A DNA stretch of 64,000 nt from Ciona savignyi (Eukaryota > Chordata > Ascidiacea > Phlebobranchia > Cionidae), in contig CH003106.1 of NCBI GenBank assembly GCA_000149265.1, positions 794,241 to 858,240 of the forward strand, in the 5' to 3' direction. The stretch's first letter is position 1. Every line of letters begins with the position of its first letter. A model generated the notes under the pieces. That model was not told the DNA's origin and did no database searches. It worked only from the letters and a program-made list of their open reading frames with translations. Positions 21,254 through 33,590 of this stretch are shown one piece after another. The translations under genes were made by a program, and so were the position numbers.

Positions 21254-23903
21254 ATGAAAATTAAAAGACAGAAGCAAGCAAGAAGCTCATTAAATACATA
21301 TAAGCATATATTTGGGTAGGTTGTGTTGAAAGATTTAATTTGCTGTATTTTTAAGTTAGAATTTGTTTTTTCTTGTGTTTTCATTTTATTTCTGTTTTAT
21401 AGTTTTAACTTAAATGTACTATTTTAAATTATTGTTAAGACATAGTCCATAGTGATTGTTGGTGACTATGGATTGTAGGCTATATTAAACTAAAATAAAA
21501 TGGAATAAATACTGGTTGCGTGCTGTTTTTCATGACCGATATTGCTTAAAATAAGCATTGGGGCCCTATTGGAAAGTTCGCTTTCTGTGCGACGGATTTT
21601 TGCGCCAACACTTTTTAACCTAAATTTTGCGCCACGCCAGCAATACTAATTTGCGCCACCACAAACAAAGTTGCATAATTTTTAATTAAAACTTTGAAAT
21701 ATTAAGCTTAAAGTGTCCAAAATACTGACATAAATAAAGAAATGTGTAATCACGCCACGCCAGCATGATTTTTGGAGTTTTCTGCGCCAATACCCGAAAA
21801 AGTAGTCTGTGCTCCACGCCGGATATATCCGGCGCATTGGGGTTACTATTTAAATTAGTTTCCATACTTTCAGTTCCCCTTTCCCTTACTTTTCTGTTCC
21901 TACTGTTATTTTAAAAATTACATGTTTAGATTCCATGAACCATATCTTATTCTGGCTGATGGAACGTTTTGTCAAGCTGCTTTGAAGGCTAAGATACAAA
22001 TAAAGGACCACCTAACCAAATACCTAAATACTGCTATACGATGCTGCACAACCAGGTAATGTTGTTTAGCGGCATTGCTTAATGAGAAGAAGTTGTCAGC
22101 GTGGAACCAGCCGGTGGCTAGACATAAACCTAGTGGTTTATTATGGTTTTACTTAAACTAACTTGTTACTGCACCTCTGCAGTAGTTTGTTGGTTCAGTA
22201 ATTTTTTATGGTTGGTTAATTTTGTAATTTTTATTTCTATGATTGTCCTTGAACGAATTTACGTTTTGGTATTGTATAGTCCTTTTTGGGTACGACGGCT
22301 GCGAGGAGGCAGTAATTTATTTAGTAAATGGTAAATAGTCGAAAGAAGTTACGGACGTGCAATTGTTAAGGTATTATTTTGTTATGGTTTTTCCTTTTTA
22401 TAATGTCTCGCACTAATTTATGTTTCTTTTAGTTACCGCTAAAACACCAAATAAAGGAATTGGAAATAGCGCGTCAACTTCATTGCGTGGCACCGTAACA
22501 AACTAACATCGTAATTGAGTACCAATATATCAAAAACACTAAATTAACACCAACCAACCAAGCTAATCGTTTAAATATTGATTCGCAATATTTTTTTAAT
22601 TTTACCAATTTTAATTATATGCATTATGATTTTTGTAGAAATAAAACAGCAAAAACATTTTGCTTAAACATGTTTCAGTATATTTCAAAAAGTACATCCC
22701 TAACTAACCTGTATGCTTTATTTAGGTGCGTTTTGGCCGAGCTGGATTTACTGGGAGACGCAATGTATGGTGCGAAGATGATTGCACAGCGTTTTCAACT
22801 CCGTGCTTGTTCGCATCGTGCCACTCCTGTGCCCGCTGCCGAGTGCCTAAAGTCTTTATTCGAGGACAAAAATAGCGGAAGATACTTCATAGCAACACAG
22901 GTGATTTGCAGCAAAACAGTAAGCTGTACAGTTAGTATTGAGGTCATTTTTTTGGTATACTGTGTATTTACTGGCGTGTTTTAACTACTGTAGTATTATT
23001 GTTTTATCCTGCCTTGTTTTTTTATAAACTGTGCTATTCTTTAGTGGAAATTGGACTAATATAACATGTAATGTAGAGCATGAACAAAATAAATTCAATA
23101 GTTTTATGGGATTCTGTACATATACAAATCTAACATTTCTATGAGGTTTTTATATTCAGAAGCAAAATATTGATTTTACTATACTAGCTCAGCCTTACAT
23201 GTTTTTAATTGACTTTCATTTTAAAGGATATGGCATTAACCAAGCTAGCAAGAACCATACCGGGGGTTCCTGTTCTTTACGTATTTCAATCCCACATTGT
23301 GTTGGACAAACCTTCAAAGGCAACAGAAAAACACATCAATCATATATCAAAGGTATTTTATTTTAGGGATTGCAATTTTTTGTTTACTCTTGTGGGAGAA
23401 TGGGATTTTCATGTTTACGTGTGACGGTGTGCAAACCAGAGGAATTTTGTTATATAGGATTATACAATCGTATGATTCTTCCTACCAGCATTTACCAAAC
23501 CTATTACAATATGTTAAATAAGATGAAAGCATCAATATTCTTTTTGGTATATCCATTAAACCACTTTGCTCATGCAACCTCCAAGTTAAGTGCCATGCTT
23601 AAGGACACAACAACAAAAAAATTGTCCTAGAGAGCTGGTATGAAAGAAAAGCTCTCAAGCTCAAACAGCGGATAATCTATTAGAAAACCACAAGTGGTTG
23701 ACATACTGACCATTTTTATTTTTCTTCAGGAAAAATCTGTTACTTCAAAGGTCGAGAAAAAATCAATTAAAGAATTGAAAAAAGATGCGAATATTATCCA
23801 CGGTGAAAGAACTGTAAAACCGGGTCGTAAAAGAAAAGCAAAAGGGCCGAACCCTCTATCTTGTAAAAAGAAAAAAACAGGAGACAAGGTCAAGGCTGGG
23901 TGA
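21254..23903 (+). CDS. UTP23: rRNA-processing protein UTP23, five exons, about 220 aa
   Basis: Exons 21254-21315, 21930-22055, 22726-22900, 23227-23352 and 23730-23903 join in phase to 663 bases. The start MKIKRQKQAR, the PIN-domain motif ILADGTFCQAALK, a CCTTRC ... CSH ... C zinc site, VLDKPS and the basic C-terminus GPNPLSCKKKK match the UTP23 family. UTP23 is a nucleolar small-subunit processome factor needed for early cleavage of pre-rRNA and for release of the snR30/U17 snoRNA. The Asp of DGTF is retained. The length is slightly below the human protein. The gene starts 480 bases after the zinc-binding gene on the same strand and converges on CSPP1. Confidence 0.95.
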
Positions 23904-24302
23904 TCTGTTGTACAAGAGTTGCTGAATAGGATCCACATTATTAAATGTTGTGTTGTATTATTTAAATTTTCACCGATGGAAAATCATCTTAAAGCACAAC
24001 CAAGACAGTTTTCAGGTGAAATTTACCTGTGTTATCACTAATGTGAATGTGATCTCGCATTGATATGATTATTAACTGGAAAAATGTGCTTGAATGTATA
24101 ACATGTTGGAAATGCTACTTTTGGTCCAAATTAAAACATTTTGTTTAAAACTTGTTAAATGGCTTGCTCACTGTGTGTTCATGTGTTTGTTTCTTATTAG
24201 CTGGCGCACATTCCGGCTGACTTTTAAGGGATTAAGTGTTTAAAGTCTTTGGGGTGAATGCTTTTTCTTACCAAATACGAATATGTAAGCAGCCTATGAA
24301 TT

Positions 24303-24308
24303 AATAAA
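24303..24308 (+). terminator. Polyadenylation signal AATAAA, candidate for UTP23
   Basis: First AATAAA after the UTP23 stop at 23903. Another AATAAA at about 23088, inside intron 3, could allow a truncated transcript. Confidence 0.4.
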
Positions 24309-25178
24309 AGAATTTATGAAATAGACTGTGATCTTTTAATCCAGCCATGTCTTGGTTTAGTTGATTCATGAACTAGAATATAAAGAATTTAAGCAAATAC
24401 AATTCAACCACCATCAAAAGTTCGTTTTAAAATGTTTATTTTAAATTAAATTTCAACCAAAACCTATGCGAAATGTATAAAATTTACACTTAAAAGTGCT
24501 TTGTATATTTGAAACGAGTAACACAAAAAGCCAGTAAGAAAGTTTATGTTTGTTTAGATGTTTATAAATAACAGGATAAACAGGAATTCACTAGAACACC
24601 GCCTGCCCACAGTCGAATTGCGGGAGCTTTTACACAGAATATTGATTTAGTCAAATTGTTTTCTGTTTAATAGTGTTGGACATAAATTTTTAAAATCTAC
24701 TTAGTACTAACAATGCAGACAAACATGACTGGTTTTGATCTAGCAATAAAAGTTTGGAAAAGGTTTTAACCAAAATGTGGTAAGAACTTGTATTTAAACC
24801 TTAACAGTACCTTTATATATTGTGCTACAGCTACCAAAATTAACACATAATATCACAGTGGAAGATATAATGTTTAAAATCAATACAGCCATCCAAGTTC
24901 TTATTTAAAGTAATATAAACAGTGTGGTTGATATTTGAAAAGTTTAAACAAACAGCCGGACCTCTAACTACCAACAAAACTAGTTTCTATATTGATCAGA
25001 AGTCAGTCTTAGGTTGTGTAAAAAGCTACTTTTTCCCCATATGTTGGTCAATGTGTTTATAAAAAGTAAAATAATGCATTGGCTACTTTGAAAGCAATTT
25101 GAACACATTTTTGTTAGGGGTGCAGAAAAGGCAACTTTGAATAAATATAGGTTGTAAATTGTGCAAGTTGGACAAACA

Positions 25179-25184
25179 TTTATT
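25179..25184 (-). terminator. CSPP1 polyadenylation signal
   Basis: AATAAA on the minus strand about 95 bases downstream of the CSPP1 stop. Confidence 0.5.
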
Positions 25185-25277
25185 AGGGTGTCATAAAAAG
25201 TAAAAAGAAGCAGGTACATTGTTCTCTATGTTGAATAAGTTGTGTCTATGTTCTATGGTTTTGTGACGAGCACAAGA

Positions 25278-28200
25278 TCAGGTGGCTGTCGCTGGCGGCC
25301 CAGTACCCGGTCTCAACCAAGGTTCGGTGTCCAAGGTGTTGACTGATGGGGGCCTCTCGTCCCGGGGCTGTGGCGCAGATATGGAGGTGCCTTTACGTGG
25401 GGCACGGGGTTGGAATATGTCCGGGGTGTCTGGGAGCTCGGGGCGATGCTGGTTGACGAAACGATCCAGAATGTCATCCGGATCCGTCAGTGACACCTCG
25501 TCACCTGGGTTTGGAGTAAATATATGAATACCAAAGTTTGAGTAAAAGTAAAATGAATACCATCAGGTAAAAATTATGATAACCAACACCAAATTCTGAG
25601 AATGAATAGACACCAAAATATATTATTAAAAGTGTCTGATCATAGAAACATTTTAGTTAGAAGGATACATCTTTAATGTAATTAGACAAGAAACAAATTA
25701 AGACAAAAGAACAGTCGTAATAAGTAATCTGACTATTGCAAAAGTTTTTTATGGATATTCTCGCATATTTTAATCTGGCAAAATACCAACTTTTGTGAAT
25801 AAAAACAAGACATGCCCATTGTATAACTGAAATTGCCCAATAAATGACTGGTCAATAGTCAGATTAGTCTTAACTGACCAGTCAAAGCTTTGAGTTTGTC
25901 CAGTCGGTTCTCGTTCTTGTTAGCAAGTCTATCAACATCAAGCGTCGCAAGTGAAGTCAGCGAGTTGATGGAATAAGTGTCGGGAGCCCTGGATGGAAAA
26001 CCTTCCTCCTGTCGGAGAATATGGGGCTAAGACTTGGATGATTGAAACGGGTTTGTGTTGTGTGGTCTAGGGGTTCATAACTAGAATGGTGTTTGGTTCT
26101 ATTTTTACCCTGACCGCTTTCAGCACAATTGTGAATTTCGGCAAGGCATCAAACCTTGTTTCTAACATAAAGCATACTGCCATACAATAGCTTCAATACA
26201 AGGTAATTAGATATTATCCTCCTGTGTTATAACAACCGGCAAGGTATCATTCTAGGGATATATTTAGATATCGTATGATGTAATGATGAGGTCATAACAA
26301 TTTTTTGGATGGCACAGTTACTCAGTCGTTTATTGGGATCTTTTGAATGTAATTTGACCATCGTGTTTATACATTCACATGATTATACCACAGGTTAGCT
26401 CATTAGTAATGTATGAGACCATCAGTCAAAAGGTGATGTTCAAATCAACCTGATAGCTATACCAACAGATTAGTCTAGTGGTTTTGCTGCGCCTTTCAGT
26501 CGAAGGGTTGCGGGTTTGAAAATGGTCACTATCTAATCAGTTGTGTCCTTGAGCAAGGCACTTGTTGGACATTGCCGGAATCCAGCAGATTAATGGGTTC
26601 TACTAAATTGAAGAAACGTGTGAATCATACACAACACACTGCAATAGCTTTAGTAAACAGACGGTGGCCAAAAGGTGATCAGACGATTGCCTGTGTGTTA
26701 ACCCCCCTAGGTTTTCCCACTAATGGGGATAAACATAAATATCCTATTCTATTTTCAGGCAAGGCACTGTGTCAGATATTGCAGATCCCATTGGATTAGA
26801 TTTTACTTTTTTACATGAAATAAAGTATCAACGATTATTATAAATTTTAGCAAAGAATTTATCGATTCTGGTGGAATCTACAAGATCAATGCAGAAAATA
26901 TATTAAAAAGTGAGGAATAAGTAACCGAACCTCATTTCTCTTTGAAATTCTGCGTCGCTCCCTTGCTGAGTATCTTCTGCAATGAAAGGAACACAGAATC
27001 CCGTTAGTTGGGATGTTCAAGCTCACACACGGTGGCAGGCAACGAATATAAAGCGGTAATTTTTAACCAGTGTTTTATAAAAGAAAGTAGGACATTTCAC
27101 TAGAAATTTAATAATTTAAAGTTTGTTTCTAAAAACACTTTTAATGAAGTAGTAATTTAAAACACACTACATTATTTGAGTGAGAGCTTAAGGTAATGAA
27201 TAAGTAAATTCAACATCCTTGGTTATCACTTCATCAGTGTTGGTATTTAATTTTGGTGCCTTTTCATGGTAAACCTTATCGATATAAAAAACGACGAAAA
27301 AATAAATTAAAAAAAAACGATATTCAAATTCAACACAAAGCCTACCTGCTGCCTCGAGATTCTGGTGCAGAGGGAGGTTGGTTTTCCAGGTTATCGGCGT
27401 CAGTGATCGGGATGTACATCGATTCAGCGTCAAGCAATGATGCGTACGAATCGGAAGGTGGCTGAAATGGAGGGTTACTTTCTTAAAATAATTTTTTTTT
27501 ATTGAACGTCGGTATAAAGCAACGGTTTTTTTTTTTAAATTTATGTTTCAACTTTTAAAGAGTGGATACTAAAAGCTGTATAAGCAAGTTTAAAACTATA
27601 AAACTATAAAGATTAAATGTAAAGCAAGTTTAAAACTATAGATAAACCACATAACTGTCACAGGGGTTAGCAAGTAGTAACAATTTCTACATTCCCTTAG
27701 TTTTAAAATCACTGTAGTTCGGGTGGGATTAGCATAAAGTTCCGTTGTTTAGAAGGGTGCTTAAAATTTATCATTTCTTGGTTTAATCGACAACTGTTAT
27801 AATGTATGATCACATGCACCAACTAATGTAACGCATGTGGGTATTCAAAAAGATATTACTAAAGCACATAGAACTACTCACGAGCAGCGAAAACCCGTTT
27901 CGACTGGTTTTGGTCGGAGATTTCCCGCTGAACTGAGGTTGGTCCAAGCTCTTGTTCCCCCTGAGGTGAAATTCGATTACAGAACAAACATTTTTGTTAT
28001 TTTATAAAGAAACAGAAAATTCTATAACATGGTTTATGGTGGTGTATTTTGGAACCGCATTATTAAACTAAATTAAAACTATTGGACATGTCAGACTAGG
28101 TCCAGATAGAAGTTATCTGAAAGAAGTGTGGGGGGTTGGGACTTGGGAACCCACTTGTATTTATCCGTCAAGGTGAAAACTTATAACCTTTGCCCATAGT

Positions 28201-31200
28201 CAGGTTACCAGAGCTTTGGCAGTGCTTTAACATGATGGGAATTTTTGGTTTAAACCATTAATTGGTTTGATCCATGCTAATTCAAAATAAAGAAATGTGA
28301 TTTTGAAATTTAGCAATAAAGTAACAAGTAATTTGACAGAAACCACAGAAAGGTAAAGTTTTTTGATGTTTCTATGTAGTATCACATTTTATTAAATGTT
28401 ATCTTCGTAGTATTGGTGCAAATCCTACATTGGGGACAATTTAAAGTCAAGTACTGTTCATAAGCTAACTATCTGCAAAATTCCGACAGCCATGTCCACT
28501 TTGTGCCAGATCCATGATGGCATCCAGGCACTAGGGCTAGGCTAGGTTTGCAATGAAACACAGGGCCCAATAACACAGGTTTCTTTTCGGCCCACAATCC
28601 TGGGTCCTGTCTTATATTGCAGACCTAGTCTAGCAATCTTCTATTGTAATTCGTGTGGCAACAGCCTTATACATAAAAAAATTGGATTTACTACCTTAAC
28701 GCTTCCAGCTTGAGTTGTTGAGTCTTAATGAGTTGCTGTTGTTGGGCTTCGAAAGCTCCAGCGTCTTTGGGAGTCTCAGGGTGCTCTATCCGGAACATTC
28801 TTAGAGATGCAGTGTCATCTTGCCTGGAAGAATTATGTTCTAGCATTTAAACTTTGTTTGCTTTGGTTAAATAGCTAGATCGGTTATTATGTCAGCGTTT
28901 AGCTCAGTGGTTTTCAACCAGGGTTCCGCGAAACTTTAGGGTTCCGGGGTTCCGCAACTTTTAATTTTGAATAAATAAACATTAAATTTAAATGCTTTTT
29001 TACATAAGACAATCAAATTATTGCACAGGGGTTCCTCAAGTCAGTAGAATGTTTCCATGGGGTTCCAGTGCAGCAAAAAGGTTGAAAATCACTGGTTTAG
29101 CTAAAAGAATGCGAAATTGTAACTGGTCCCTAGCTAATTGGCTGTGTTTTTGGGCAAGAAATTTTGTTTATCACCGGGACACAGTAATAGGTTCACATAC
29201 AATGAAACAAGAAATTTTTCCACAAACCTGTGTTTAAAATCTGTGAACTCGCGAAGAGCTTTGGAATTGGGACGATCAACTGTGGGAGGACGGCGTACTT
29301 GCACTGGACGCTGACGGGTCCGAGATAAATCAACCAGCGTTTCCGATTTCCTGAATAATAACTGAACATGAGGGATGGACTGGTAACAGTTAACTTAACT
29401 TAGAATTCTATACACAATTTACCCTGTATACTGCCGTTTTAAACTAACTCTGTTAACAGATACCTCTGTAAGCTGTAATCATCAGATTACTGTGGGCCCA
29501 TCATCAGGTTACTGGAGCTATTATGTAAAATTGAGATGTTTCTACTGTTTCGTTTCAATTTATTAATCCACTAGTTTAAGGTGTCATGTTGGCCCAAAAA
29601 CACAACTGACCAGCTAAAGAACAGTTTGTTCCAAACACATTTTAAAAAGTAACTTGAGATAAACTGCTAAATCATTTTTGCCTGTATTCCTTGCGCTGGG
29701 GTGTTACCATGAAACCAGTCCCACTAATTTTACTTTTATGCACACATTTCTTGTTTCGAGGCAGTACATCAGACCCAATCAGACCTATAAAACTTACAGA
29801 GTATTAGCAGGCTTGTAAGTATTAAAATGGCCAGTGGTGTCGGCAGAACGTAGCTGACTCTCAATTCTGCGTTGCTCGCTTAGCAACTGCTTCCTCAGAG
29901 CTGACAACTCCCGCGATATCCGTTTCGATTCTGTGGGTGGAGTGGGGGGTTGGTTAAATTAGGCTTAGGGATATGTACAACCAATCTGGTGTGTCTTGGG
30001 TAAAGTCACTAGAGAATATTGTCTGAATCCAGTGGACTGATGGGTTTTACCATAACAATATAAACCAGTCATTAATATACAAAACACTATCAGATGGTAA
30101 TCGTGAATAAATCCTTAAGTGTGATTCCCCCATCAAACAGGATACAAATGACATATCCATCGATCCACAGTAAGCAAATAAAATAATGAGCACAATATAA
30201 CCAGTAACTTTTACCTTTATATTAAATCTTAAACAAGTTAGTAAAAAGATAGGAAACACACATGTGACGGGGCCAATTTAATTGTGGAATATTATGAACA
30301 ATATACTAAAAATCGAGCTTACCACGCGATTTCTCAGGACGAGGTTCAACGACCGGTGATCTAGCTCTCTCATAACGCGCTGGTTGCTCTCTCACTTGAT
30401 GCCTTGGAGGTGAACTGGTCCTGTTTTGCATAATGGTTTTATGTTTTAATGATAATTGATGCGCTATCCAGTTAATAATAACTGAAGAATGCTAACACAA
30501 TTAATAATAATTGAAGATGACTATTTAAAAGCTGAAGACTTGTTACTGACAAAAATCCAATCCATAAATAAAATACCACATTTAACTGAACACATTATTA
30601 GTGTGCCTTGTGTGGTAGAGTTACATTGGATTTTGTTTAATCCATTTAAAAAAAAATTTTAAATTTGAATCCACTGAGTTAATGTGGCAACAAATTTAGT
30701 AATTTTTCCCAGTGGAACAACCACAGTGCAGAATATGTTTAGAAAGAAGAGAAAAAACGATATGGTTAGGACATCTGAACAATGTTTTCAAAACATAAAA
30801 AACAGTCTGACATACTAAGGTGATAGCAAATGCAGCAAGCTCTGTTTGAAGGATAGATTTAAAAAAAATCGAGGGCTGTTCCAACCTGTGGGTGGGTTGG
30901 CTTCTGTAAGTGTTTAGCCCCGTTTCAAACTCTTTACTTTCATGGGAGCCGTGGAGCTCTTTGGCATGGATGGGTGGGGATGATGGTTTCTAAGGGATGT
31001 TGAGCATGAGAAACAAATATCTTCAAGTTTTATTATTATGTTTTTTTTATAATATAGGAAATTTTTAGGATATCACATGACACAGTAAGGTTGCCAAAAC
31101 TACCACATTAGTGTACTGGATGTTACATTACATTTAAAAAGTTTTTTAAATCGATTTGTTTTGGGGGTGAAGAAAAAAAAACACTTCTGATTTTGTAACG

Positions 31201-33590
31201 AGCATGACATACTTGTCACCTAACTAGGTGATACAAGCCACAAGTATAAACAACAGCATTATAAAAAGTACAGGCTTCTACACTTAATTATTTAGATACC
31301 AAATTGCTTGCTTACTTTCAATCTTTCGGTTAATTCGCGCTCACGCTCCAAAGTTCGTTGCTGCTCCTCCTTTAATTGCTCCTCCTTTCTCACTCTCTCA
31401 CTCTCCTTTCTCTTCTCCTCCAATGCTCTTTGCATCTCTTCATTCTCTCGGCGTTTCTACAAGCAGAAGCAGTAAGAAAGAGTAAAAAAAAGGAAATCTA
31501 CATGAATGAGTTTGAGTCTCATGAACACTCCTGGTCTTTGTGGGTGATGCCTTACCTAGAACACAAACGGAGCATCTTGTGGCTGGATTCGATCCTGCAT
31601 CCTTCCAGCAGCTCCAAATAAACTAATTCGACAAACTACCACTAGAATAACTAAAAAAACACTGAACACACACTGCAAGTGCTCCACCACCATACTAGCA
31701 AAAAATAAAATATAATATAAAGGACCAGAAGTGTAAGCAACAAAAGATATGTTATTGCAGAAGCTCCAGAGACATGGTGACACATAACATTTAAACAATG
31801 GGCAATTGTCCAACAACAATATCCATTATTCTAAATTTAAAAATAATTCCAAATGGCTTAGTTTATAAATAGTCAGAATAAAGTTGATACCTGTTCAATC
31901 TTCTCTCTCTGTTTCCTCTTCTCATTCTCGTACTCCTCCTGCATCCTCTTATTCTGCTCCTCCATCCTCCTCTCCTGCTTCTCATCTTCCAACCTCTGCT
32001 TCTCCCTGCGTTCATCCTCCAATCTCCGTCGCTCTTCGATCTGAAAGGAAAATTTCTTTGAATAAAAAAATCTCTATTTTTCAATTTGTGTTTATTCGAA
32101 AATTTCTCTTTCAAGGTAAATATTTACACATTCTCTTTTTATTAATTAAAAGTTTTTAAGAAATGTATGCATTGTTTTCCACTGTGGGTTAAATGCTATG
32201 GTTATATTCGTTGGTTAAAATCTACCCATTATTTCTGGATCAAATGCTACTTTCGCTCATGTAACCCTATCCTCATTATCAATCATTCCTCCCCTGCATG
32301 CCTGACTCACCTGCTTCTGTAGGTTCTCCTTGTAGACATCTTTCTGTGACTTCTGCTCCCGGGTTTCCTTCGTTTCGAATGGATTGCTCCGACCGAATCT
32401 TGGGGACAACATGGTGGACTCCGGCTCAAGAGGGTCGCGCTGTTAATGGGTCAAAGTAAGGTGATAGAATACGAGTATCCTTGTAAATTAGAAATCCAGA
32501 AAACTTAGCAAGTGGGCAATTGTCAGATTACTTGCAAGGGTTACCAAAGCTTTTAAAGTGTATTGTATATAGTTTGTCCGGACAATTAACTTAGTCAGTT
32601 GTTGCTTAACGTTTTAGTCAATAGGTTGTAGGTTCTAAACTTGTTAATTGGTAGTCGGTTGTTTTCTTGGGCTAGAAACTTTGCCGACATCAACGCGAAA
32701 TAATGAGTTTTACTAATGAACTTTAACCCGACAGTGTGGGTGAGGCTGACAGTTACAAATGTTATAACAGTTGCTGGCATGTCATCCATTTTGGTGGTTT
32801 GTTTCTAATCTCCCTAACTAACCTGTGATCGGGGAGATAGAACGGGTGCATCGTCCATTCTGGTGTTTTGCCGCTCACGAACCAACTCATCCAGTTTGCT
32901 TGGATCCCGATCCAATTCCTCATTTACCAGGTGCATTTGCCTTAAATCAGCTGAAATGTGGCAAAAAATGGATGGATGTGTTATCCGTATCCAAATGGGT
33001 GGGGGAATTGTAATGAAGATATGTACACTGGGTTTAGGGGATGTCGGAAAATACTAGATGGACGTGTTATTTGTATCCAGGTGGGTGGGAAAATCATATT
33101 GAAGGATATAAACAGTGTTTCAGTTGATGTCCGTTATTATGTATTGCAAGAAAAACAACAGACTGACTAGTGGGTACTAAAAAACATTGTATGATGCATA
33201 TTTGTACAAATGGCAGAGCAACAAGCTTATGACTGTAATCCCTAACTATTTGAAGAAACTAGATGGATGTGTCATTTGTATTGTGGAGGATGGTAAAACC
33301 ATGTTGAAGTTTATATACACTTACTGGATTTTAGGCAATGTCCCTTAAGTGTCTTGCTCAAAGACACAACAGACTGACTAGTGGTTAATCACAATGTAAC
33401 AATCAGCAAGCAATAAGCTTACACTTGTAACCCCAAACTCACATATGAGATTCCCATGTACGTCCCTCATCGGGGCACCAGCACCCCCCTTTCCCCACGG
33501 ATTGTAATTCTGCGCTTCTTGCTCAATCTTCCGGTCGTATCTCTCCTGTTCTGCTTTGGCTGCTTTAACTTTCTTCTCTTTTAAATTCAT
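25278..33590 (-). CDS. CSPP1: CSPP1 exons 16-29 (coiled-coil and C-terminal half)
   Basis: Exons in transcript order: 33443-33590, 32823-32950, 32311-32439, 31891-32040, 31316-31456, 30886-30989, 30323-30420, 29798-29930, 29228-29350, 28695-28823, 27882-27960, 27346-27461, 26931-26976 and 25278-25496. Exons 19 and 20 ([20 protein letters not shown] and following) are almost pure Arg/Glu/Gln/Lys coiled coil. Later exons include [20 protein letters not shown] and [12 protein letters not shown]. The final acceptor is the AG at 25497-25498 (GACGAG), which gives phase 0; an earlier CAG nearby would break the frame. The stop TGA is at 25278-25280. Confidence 0.93.

Larger units (their letters stand above)
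23904..25277. other. Convergent intergenic region between UTP23 and CSPP1
   Basis: AT-rich 3' flanks of two convergent genes. On the minus strand an AATAAA (plus-strand TTTATT at 25179-25184) lies about 95 bases after the CSPP1 stop. No gene or clear repeat seen. Confidence 0.5.

Noticed and set aside
21555..21850. Possible MITE in UTP23 intron 1 with GCGCCA motifs and the palindrome GCCGGATATATCCGGC
   Set aside because: Repeated GCGCCA words are present, but no inverted ends or target duplication could be defined.
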